From NCBI RefSeq assembly GCF_000359125.1, contig NZ_CAAF010000069.1:1-64000 (forward strand): a stretch of 64,000 nucleotides of DNA. The letters run 5' to 3'. Every line of letters starts with the position of its first letter. Within the stretch, counting starts at the first letter, position 1. Source of the DNA: Mesorhizobium sp. STM 4661 (GTDB taxonomy: Bacteria > Pseudomonadota > Alphaproteobacteria > Rhizobiales > Rhizobiaceae). Shown piece after piece: positions 58,196-64,000 of the stretch. The notes beneath the pieces are model-generated. The model was not told the DNA's origin. It made no database searches and saw nothing but the letters and a program-made list of their open reading frames with translations. A program made the translations under genes and the position numbers.

Positions 58196-59575
58196 CTATT
58201 TTAGCGCCTTCACCAGCGCCGCCACCATCGTCTGCGGCCTATATCCAAGCTTGGCCGGCGTCAGGCCGAGCCGCACCACCACAAGCTTCTCTGAGGGGAT
58301 GATGGCGACCGACTGCCCGTCATGCCCCTCCATCCAGTACGTATCCTGGGGCAGGCCTGCGGCAACACCGGCGCCGGGGCTCTCCTCGTCGCCCGGACCC
58401 TCGATCCACAATTGACCCTTGCCATAGACTTTCGTGGCGGGCGCCTGTTCCCGCATCCAGCCGACGAAGCCGGCCGGCAGGATCTCCTTGCCGTTCCAGA
58501 CGCCGTCCTGCAGCAGGAACTGGCCGAAGCGCGCCCAGTCGCGCGCCGTGGCGTAGAGATAGGACGAACCGACGAAGGTGCCGCGCTCGTCGGCCTCGAG
58601 CACCGCGCTCTGCATGCCGAGCGGATTGAACAGGGCGACCCTTGGCCATGCCAGCGCCTGGTCCCTGTCGGCTATCGCATCCTGCCAGAGCCTGGACAGC
58701 ATCACCGCAGTCCCGCTCGAATAGGAGAACACCTTGCCGACGTCACCGGTCAGTGGCTTGGATTCGGCAAAGCTCGCCATATCGGGTTCGAGGTAGAGCA
58801 TGCGCGTCACATCGGCGACGTCGCCATAGTCCTCGTTGAATTCGAGCCCGCTCGACATAGCCATCATGTCGGCGAGGCTGATGACGGCGCGGCCATCGGC
58901 TTTCCAGGGTCCGAAAAGGCCGCTATTCGTCATCGCGATCTTGCCGTCCTTCACCACTGTGCCGACAATCGCGGCGTTCACTGTCTTGGTCATCGACCAG
59001 CCGAGCAGCGGCGACTTCTCGGAAAAGCCGTCGCCATAACGCTCGGCGACGATGCGGCCGTTCTTGACCGCCACCACGGCGCGCATGCCGGGGCCGGTCA
59101 GCGCCGCATCGTCGAGGATTTTCGCGATCTCGGGGTTCTGCGAGGCGTCGACCCTGTCGCCTTCCGGCCAGAGTGCGCCAGGCGGCGGCGCCGGCGTCAG
59201 CGCCGCCCCGGTGACGGCCTTCGCGGCGGCGATGTTGCCGTCCGGCACCACGGCGCAGCCGAGACCGTCGCGGACGACCGCGACGCTCTTGCCAAACACA
59301 CCGAACAGCCCCGCCGAAACCGTGCCCTTCTCCTTGTCCACCGATACCTGCATCAGCCTCAACAGCGGATGGCCCGGCGCCTGCACGTCGACGCCAAGCA
59401 CCTCGTCGGCATCGCGTCCGGCGATGAAGACATTCGAGCAGACGATCTTGGCCGAATAGCCCGAGCCGACGCGGATCAGTTCCGGCGGCGCGACATAGAG
59501 CCAGGCGGCGAGTGCGATGACCGCCAGCACGACCAGCCCCAGCAGCCACTTGACGATCTTCGCAACGATCCGCAT
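58196..59575 (-). CDS. Serine hydrolase, class C beta-lactamase family
   Basis: A 459-residue protein with an N-terminal signal anchor (WLLGLVVLAVIALAAWLYVA). The catalytic Ser-x-x-Lys is SMTK in LLGWSMTKTVNAAIVGTVVK, with the Tyr motif as YSSGTAVML and the third motif as HDGQSVAIIP, in place of KTG. This suits an esterase or peptidase of the EstB type rather than a true beta-lactamase. Convergent with btaB. Confidence 0.9.
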   Translation of the reverse strand: MRIVAKIVKWLLGLVVLAVIALAAWLYVAPPELIRVGSGYSAKIVCSNVFIAGRDADEVLGVDVQAPGHPLLRLMQVSVDKEKGTVSAGLFGVFGKSVAVVRDGLGCAVVPDGNIAAAKAVTGAALTPAPPPGALWPEGDRVDASQNPEIAKILDDAALTGPGMRAVVAVKNGRIVAERYGDGFSEKSPLLGWSMTKTVNAAIVGTVVKDGKIAMTNSGLFGPWKADGRAVISLADMMAMSSGLEFNEDYGDVADVTRMLYLEPDMASFAESKPLTGDVGKVFSYSSGTAVMLSRLWQDAIADRDQALAWPRVALFNPLGMQSAVLEADERGTFVGSSYLYATARDWARFGQFLLQDGVWNGKEILPAGFVGWMREQAPATKVYGKGQLWIEGPGDEESPGAGVAAGLPQDTYWMEGHDGQSVAIIPSEKLVVVRLGLTPAKLGYRPQTMVAALVKALK

Positions 59576-59801
59576 TTTCCGCTTTCTGGGTCCGGCACGA
59601 GACTTATGTCATCGATTTGCCGCCATTGCTTCCGCAAATCGTGCTTCTTGTCGAGCGCCGTCAACCTGTTATCAACCATGATCGGCGATCACGGGATAGA
59701 CCGGGCGATCCTGTGGGGTGATCGTCCGGCAGGGGCCAGACGGAGGGGGCACCCAGGAAACGACCCATCAGCGGCCGGCTGAAACCGGCTCAGGAGTAGT
59801 G

Positions 59802-60596
59802 ATGCGCCGTTTCGCGGTCCTCATCATGCTTGCGCTGCTTGGCGCCTGCTCGACAATCGACGATCTTGCGCCGCTGTCCTCATCCAGCGCCCCCACGGTT
59901 GCGGTGCGCGCGCCCCGTTTCGCCGACTCCGATCCTCATGAGTGGGTAAGCGGCGCGCCGTGGAACTATGCGGTTCACGGCACCGACGTCTCCAAATACC
60001 AGACCTCGGTCGACTGGCCGGCGGCCAGGGCCAGCGGCATCTCCTTCGTTTTCATCAAGGCGACCGAAGGTGGCGATCGCTTCGATAACTTTTTTGACGA
60101 GCATTGGAACAGCACGAAAGCGGCCGGAATTCCGCGCGCGGCCTATCATTTCTACTATTTTTGCACTCCCGCCGCCACGCAAGCGCGCTGGTTCATCCGC
60201 AACGTGCCCAGAGACCGGTCGGCGATGCCTCCTGTTCTCGACATGGAATGGAACCCTCAGTCGCCGACCTGCAAGCTGCGTCCAGACGCTGCGACGGTGC
60301 GCAGCGAGATGAGCATTTTCCTGGATATCCTCGAGAAACATTACGGCAAGAAGCCGATCATCTACACCTCGATCGATTTCTTCGACGACAACAATTTGTC
60401 GACCTTCCGTGGCTATCCCTACTGGCTGCGTTCGGTGGCTGGCCACCCGCGCGAGAGATACGGCAGCCACCCCTTCACCTTCTGGCAGTACACAGGAACC
60501 GGCATTGTCCCGGGCATCCCGGGCAAGGCCGACATCAATGTCTTCAACGGCACGGAGGCCGCCTGGAACAAATGGCTGCGGCAGAACACCCGTTGA
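59802..60596 (+). CDS. GH25 muramidase lipoprotein
   Basis: A 264-residue lipoprotein with lipobox LALLGAC. The GH25 (lysozyme Ch-type) barrel has GTDVSKYQTSVDWPAARASG, FVFIKATEGGDRFDNFF, the catalytic DMEWN motif in PPVLDMEWNPQS, IIYTSIDFFDDNN and FWQYTGTGIVPGIPG. It hydrolyses MurNAc-GlcNAc bonds at the cell surface. AGGAG is six bases ahead of the ATG. The upstream 226 bases are a divergent promoter region shared with the serine hydrolase gene. Confidence 0.93.
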   Translation: MRRFAVLIMLALLGACSTIDDLAPLSSSSAPTVAVRAPRFADSDPHEWVSGAPWNYAVHGTDVSKYQTSVDWPAARASGISFVFIKATEGGDRFDNFFDEHWNSTKAAGIPRAAYHFYYFCTPAATQARWFIRNVPRDRSAMPPVLDMEWNPQSPTCKLRPDAATVRSEMSIFLDILEKHYGKKPIIYTSIDFFDDNNLSTFRGYPYWLRSVAGHPRERYGSHPFTFWQYTGTGIVPGIPGKADINVFNGTEAAWNKWLRQNTR

Positions 60597-60707
60597 CACC
60601 GGGCTTGCCGCCTGCTTTCGACACGGCCGCGAGCGGATTTCTGCGACGCCCCGTCCTGGAAGACTGCACTTGTCCCGGAAGCTCGCTCTTGTCTCGAAAG
60701 GATCGCG

Positions 60708-61886
60708 ATGCGATTGCGCTTTGAAATTCTCGCGGCGCTGTTCCTGACCGCTTCGGCCTTGCCGGCGGCGGCGCAGCAATGTGGCGGCGATTTCGAGGCT
60801 TGGAAGCAGGGCGTGGCGGCGGAAGCCAGGGCGGCCGGCGTCGGCATCGCCGGCCTCGATGCGCTGGAGAAAGCCAACCTCGACGACAAGGTGCTGGCGC
60901 GCGACCGCGCCCAGGGCGTGTTCACGCAGACTTTCCTCGAATTCTCGAACCGCATGATCTCGTCCCATCGGCTGAAGCAGGGCGCGATCAATCTGAAGAA
61001 GTATGCCGATGTCTTTGCCCGCGCCGACGGCGAATTCGGCGTCCAGGCGCCGGTCATCGCCGCCTTCTGGGCGCTGGAAACCGATTTCGGCGCCGTGCAG
61101 GGCGATTTCCACACGCTGAGCGCGCTGGTGACGCTCTCGCATGATTGCCGCCGCCCGCAGCTGTTCCGGCCGCAGATCGCGCCGCTGCTGACGCTGATCG
61201 ACCGCGGCGTCCTGCCGGCCGACGTCACCGGCGCCTGGGCCGGCGAGATCGGCCAGACTCAGATGCTGCCTTCCGACTACCTCGCCCGCGGCGTCGATGG
61301 CGACGGCGACGAAGTGATCGACCTGCGCGGCAGCGCGCCCGATGTGATCATGACCACGGCCAGCAAGATCAGGTCGCGCGGCTGGAAGCGCGACCAGCCC
61401 TGGATCGAGGAAGTCCGCGTGCCCGACGACATGCCGTGGGACCAGACGGGGCGCACCAACAAACTGCCGCTGACGCAATGGACTCAATGGGGCGTCACCA
61501 ATCCCGACGGCACGCCACTTGTCGACAACGGCCTGAAGGCGGGTCTGGCGCTACCCATGGGCCGCAAGGGACCGGCCTTCCTCGCCTACGACAATTTCGA
61601 CGTCTATCTCGAATGGAACCAGTCCTTCACCTACGCGCTGACAGCGGCCAATCTCGCTGCCAGGCTGGCGGGCGCCCCGCAAATCGACCCACGCAATCCC
61701 GAACCCGGCCTCATTGGCGACCAGATGAAGGCGCTGCAGACCAAGCTCGAGGCCAAGGGCTATGACGTGGGCTCGGTCGACGGCATTCTGGGCACCAACA
61801 CCCGCGAGGCGATCCGCAAGGAACAGAAGCGGCTCGGATTGCCCGTCGATGGCTGGCCAACGCCTGAGCTTTTAGGGAAGTTGTGA
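60708..61886 (+). CDS. Lytic murein transglycosylase, MltB-like
   Basis: A 392-residue exported enzyme. A signal peptide (LAALFLTASALPAAAQ) is followed by the SLT_2 domain, with catalytic Glu124 in AAFWALETDFGAVQGDFHTL and WAGEIGQTQMLPSDYLARG. A C-terminal peptidoglycan-binding domain covers about residues 330-392 (MKALQTKLEAKGYDVGSVDG). It follows the GH25 gene by 111 bases. Its stop codon lies inside the first copy of a heptanucleotide tandem array. Confidence 0.95.
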   Translation: MRLRFEILAALFLTASALPAAAQQCGGDFEAWKQGVAAEARAAGVGIAGLDALEKANLDDKVLARDRAQGVFTQTFLEFSNRMISSHRLKQGAINLKKYADVFARADGEFGVQAPVIAAFWALETDFGAVQGDFHTLSALVTLSHDCRRPQLFRPQIAPLLTLIDRGVLPADVTGAWAGEIGQTQMLPSDYLARGVDGDGDEVIDLRGSAPDVIMTTASKIRSRGWKRDQPWIEEVRVPDDMPWDQTGRTNKLPLTQWTQWGVTNPDGTPLVDNGLKAGLALPMGRKGPAFLAYDNFDVYLEWNQSFTYALTAANLAARLAGAPQIDPRNPEPGLIGDQMKALQTKLEAKGYDVGSVDGILGTNTREAIRKEQKRLGLPVDGWPTPELLGKL

Positions 61887-61938
61887 ATGGTGAATGGTGA
61901 ATGGTGAATGGTGAATGGTGAATGGTGAATGGTGAATG
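61883..61938. repeat. Heptanucleotide array, eight GTGAATG units
   Basis: Eight perfect copies of GTGAATG run from 61883, covering the transglycosylase stop. A small palindrome GTGAAAATTCAC follows. The array is inverted relative to the array at 61980. Confidence 0.95.
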
Positions 61939-61979
61939 GTGAAAATTCACCGAAGTGCACGGAACGCAAGAGTTACTTC

Positions 61980-62042
61980 TATTCACTATTCACTATTCAC
62001 TATTCACTATTCACTATTCACTATTCACTATTCACTATTCAC
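61980..62042. repeat. Heptanucleotide array, nine TATTCAC units
   Basis: Nine perfect copies of TATTCAC; the complement is GTGAATA, differing by one base from the facing array. The last base provides part of the stop codon of the decarboxylase gene. Between the arrays lie about 40 unrepeated bases. Confidence 0.95.
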
Positions 62043-63262
62043 TAATCCGCCATCGTCTCCAGGCTCGCAAACCCTTGCGGCGCGTCGCCCTCGTCGAATG
62101 GCGTCGTCACCTCGACGAACGTGTCGGGATAGAAGCCGTTGAACCGTGTCCTCAGCGACAGCGAATAGGCGCCGATATGGCCGATCTCGATCCAGTCGCC
62201 GGTGTCGACGGTTTCCGGCAGCCAGAATGGCCTGGACAGGATATCGACGGAATCGCAAGTCGCACCGCAGACCTTGAACGGCACGATGTTCTTTTCCTCG
62301 CCATTGCGCGAGCGGATCGCCGGATCGGGGATGAAGCGCGCCGGCAGCGTGATCTTGCCGGTCCATGAATCCGACAGCGACGCCCAGATGCCGTCATTGA
62401 TGTAGAGCCGCTTGCCCTTGCGCAACAGCACCCGCACGATCAGCGACAGGCAGCGCGCCACGATCACCCTGCCCGGCTCCGCCACCAGCGGCATCTGGTC
62501 GAACTGATACTCCTTGAGATCGCCTGCCAGCCGCGACATGATCTGGCCGAGCGACGGCATTTCCGGCTTGCGGCTGTTGGGATCATGGCCATATTCGGCG
62601 GGAAAACCGCCGCCGACGTCGAGCCCGGCAATGTCGAAGCTGACGCGGTTGCGCACCCAGTCGGCCGAGGCCAAGGCCCGCTCATAAGTGTCGGGATCCT
62701 CGATCTGGCTGCCGACATGGAAGCAGAGGCCGACCTTGTAGCCGGTCCGGTTCAGCCGCTCGGCGAGTTCCACCGCATAGGCCGGTCCGGCGCCGAACTT
62801 CTTCGACAGTTCATAAGCCGCCGATCCCTTGGTCTGGATGCGCACAAACACGGTGATCGCGCCGGGATCGATGTCGAGCGCCCGCACCACACGCGTCAGC
62901 TTGGTGATCTCGTCCTCATGGTCGACCGAAATGACACGGATGGCGTATTTCTCCAGCGCCAGCTTGATGTCCGACTGCGCCTTGACCGGATGCATGTAGA
63001 GCATTTCGGCATCGGGCGAGACCGCGCGCACGGCGGCGAACTCGCCCGGCGAGGCCACGTCGAAGGCGCCGACGCCGGCTTCGACCAGCGCCTTCAGCAC
63101 GATCTGCTCGCCATTGGTCTTGACCGCATAGGCGGTCTTGCCGGGAAACATGCCCATGAACTGCCTGGCGTCGGCCTGCAGCACCTGCGGGCGAAAGCAA
63201 TAGACCGGATCGTCCGGGCGAAGCGCCAGCGCCGCTTCGCGGGCATTTTCGAATCGCTGCAT
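62042..63262 (-). CDS. Type III PLP decarboxylase, ornithine/lysine
   Basis: A 406-residue alanine-racemase-fold decarboxylase. The PLP lysine is Lys48 in TAYAVKTNGEQIV. GLCFHVGSQIEDPDTYERAL, LDVGGGFPAEYGHDP and VAEPGRVIVARC hold PLP, and CGATCDSVDIL contains the catalytic Cys/Asp supplied across the dimer. Single-domain short enzymes of this sort act on ornithine, lysine or both in Alphaproteobacteria, giving putrescine or cadaverine. ATG at 63262 is preferred; upstream in-frame codons to 63406 run through a repeat. Confidence 0.93.
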   Translation of the reverse strand: MQRFENAREAALALRPDDPVYCFRPQVLQADARQFMGMFPGKTAYAVKTNGEQIVLKALVEAGVGAFDVASPGEFAAVRAVSPDAEMLYMHPVKAQSDIKLALEKYAIRVISVDHEDEITKLTRVVRALDIDPGAITVFVRIQTKGSAAYELSKKFGAGPAYAVELAERLNRTGYKVGLCFHVGSQIEDPDTYERALASADWVRNRVSFDIAGLDVGGGFPAEYGHDPNSRKPEMPSLGQIMSRLAGDLKEYQFDQMPLVAEPGRVIVARCLSLIVRVLLRKGKRLYINDGIWASLSDSWTGKITLPARFIPDPAIRSRNGEEKNIVPFKVCGATCDSVDILSRPFWLPETVDTGDWIEIGHIGAYSLSLRTRFNGFYPDTFVEVTTPFDEGDAPQGFASLETMAD

Positions 63263-63357
63263 GGACGAATCCCTTGACTGAGGCTGCGCACAATTAATCC
63301 AAGCTATGCGCGAATGAAAACAATTCTGTGTCTCGCACCGCTGACGCTGCGGCGCTA

Positions 63358-63406
63358 ATGCATGTCGCGCAAAAGTGCGCAGCGGTTTTGCAATAACGAC
63401 ATGCAT
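63358..63406. repeat. Dispersed palindromic element, copy B
   Basis: ATGCATGTCG (63358-63367) and CGACATGCAT (63397-63406) are perfect inverted ends, with an inner stem GCAAAA/TTTTGC (63369-63374 and 63386-63391). It is related to the element at 26175-26220 in opposite orientation. Confidence 0.7.
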
Positions 63407-63421
63407 GAAAACAAGAACCTG

Positions 63422-63459
63422 AAGCGCGTCGCATGAATCCGTTCAAACGCGACGCGCTT
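63422..63459. repeat. Perfect 11-bp inverted repeat AAGCGCGTCGC
   Basis: AAGCGCGTCGC (63422-63432) and GCGACGCGCTT (63449-63459) flank a 16-base loop. It lies 15 bases after copy B and may be a second repeat family or part of the same composite. No gene on either side ends here, so terminator function is unlikely. Confidence 0.65.
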
Positions 63460-63577
63460 TAGACCTGACGGAGGAGTTCTAAGCCAACAATCGGGTTTCG
63501 GGTGGCTCTTGTCGCGGAACCCGCTATTGGCTTCAGCCTGACTGGGTCCGAAGAGTCGTCTGGGAGGGACAATTCAC

Positions 63578-64000
63578 ATGGCGATAGCTGCCAACACAGC
63601 CACGACACGCGGACCCATGGTGCTCAAGGACTGGGGGCAGCTTCTGCTGCTCGGCGCGATCTGGGGCGGCTCGTTCTTCTTTGCCCGCATTGCGGTTGCC
63701 GAGCTTCCTCCCCTGGTGCTGGTGCTGTTTCGCGTCGCCATCGCGGCAATGGCGCTACAGCTTTATCTCGCCCTGCGCGGTCCCTCCTTCCGCCTTGCCT
63801 TGCCGCATGCCGGCCTGTTCTTCCTGCTGGCGCTCGCCAACAATGTCATCCCCTTCTCGCTGATCTTCGCCGGCCAGACCGAGCTTGGCGCCGGGGTCGC
63901 CTCCGTGCTCAATTCGACGACGCCGTTCTGGACGCTGATCCTTGCCAACGCGCTGACATCAGACGAAAAACTCTCCTGGAACAAGCTCGCCGGCATCGCG
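63578..64000 (+). CDS. EamA/DMT family transporter (3' end outside window)
   Basis: The first 141 residues of a drug/metabolite-type transporter. Four hydrophobic helices are visible, with GQLLLLGAIWGGSFFFARIA as the first and typical EamA motif, VLFRVAIAAMALQLYLAL, and VASVLNSTTPFWTLILANAL. The ATG has GGGAGGG nine bases ahead. The frame is open to the window edge, so the gene is truncated by the window, not broken. Substrate unknown. Confidence 0.88.
   Translation, partial: MAIAANTATTRGPMVLKDWGQLLLLGAIWGGSFFFARIAVAELPPLVLVLFRVAIAAMALQLYLALRGPSFRLALPHAGLFFLLALANNVIPFSLIFAGQTELGAGVASVLNSTTPFWTLILANALTSDEKLSWNKLAGIA

Larger units (their letters stand above)
63263..63577. other. 315-base intergenic region with two palindromes
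   Basis: The region between the divergent decarboxylase and transporter genes has no supported gene. It holds the palindromic elements at 63358-63406 and 63422-63459 and presumably both promoters. The transporter side ends with GGGAGGG ahead of its ATG. Confidence 0.7.

Noticed and set aside
61883..62042. CRISPR-like array
   Set aside because: Units are only seven bases with no spacers, and no cas genes are present; these are simple tandem repeats.
63263..63420. speF-type leader RNA for the ornithine/lysine decarboxylase
   Set aside because: A structured leader is known ahead of some alphaproteobacterial speF genes, but the palindrome here is a dispersed repeat and I could not match a leader consensus by eye.

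Overview
The window is a high-GC alphaproteobacterial chromosome segment, most likely Rhizobiales and probably Mesorhizobium or a close relative. This rests on the gene families (DUF930 protein, CreA, BtaAB betaine-lipid synthesis, fused 5-oxoprolinase), an FtsZ with a long linker, the order of the division cluster, and rhizobial-style palindromic repeats. No species-level assignment is possible from sequence reading alone.

Layout. 1-8053 holds housekeeping and accessory genes: a TonB-like DUF930 protein, an SDR, an iron-permease-family protein, a hexapeptide acyltransferase, CreA, an SCO-type copper chaperone, PrmA and an aminopeptidase P. 8072-9040 is an orphan gene of lower GC, DUF3800-like. 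9290-20518 is a catabolic or transport island: AzlDC, a glutamine-synthetase-like ligase, a five-gene Liv-type ABC transporter, an XRE-cupin regulator, an N-formylglutamate-amidohydrolase-family enzyme, an aldehyde dehydrogenase and a divergent SDR. It looks like an uptake-and-degradation pathway for an amine or amino-acid derivative. A shared AT-rich motif (TTTTCCATTTT) lies in the two main promoter regions.

20553-46518 is one long leftward block. In transcription order it is mraZ-rsmH-ftsL-ftsI-murE-murF-mraY-murD-ftsW-murG-murC-murB-ddlB-ftsQ-ftsA-ftsZ-lpxC-bamD-recN-ligA and a frameshifted DUF2461 gene. This is the complete division and cell-wall (dcw) cluster followed by outer-membrane and DNA-repair genes. 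Most junctions are ATGA overlaps. Upstream of mraZ, four MraZ-type boxes at exact 10-bp spacing overlap a predicted promoter.

46927-51679 carries a Cys/Met-metabolism PLP enzyme, a ParDE-type toxin-antitoxin pair, the RNase P RNA (minus strand), and three envelope or stress genes (SLT transglycosylase, AmpD-like amidase, TerB-DnaJ protein). 52304-58177 holds a fused HyuA-HyuB/5-oxoprolinase gene that carries two in-frame copies of a palindromic repeat in opposite orientations, then btaA-btaB behind a convincing Pho box (betaine-lipid synthesis under phosphate limitation). 58196-64000 contains a serine hydrolase, a GH25 lipoprotein, an MltB-like transglycosylase, facing heptanucleotide tandem arrays between convergent genes, an ornithine/lysine decarboxylase, and the start of an EamA-type transporter cut by the window edge.

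The most notable observations are the two in-frame palindromic insertions in the oxoprolinase, the uncharacterised Liv/GS-like/FGase/ALDH/SDR cluster with its candidate operator, the MraZ-box promoter, the Pho box before btaA, and the inverted 7-bp arrays at 61883-62042.
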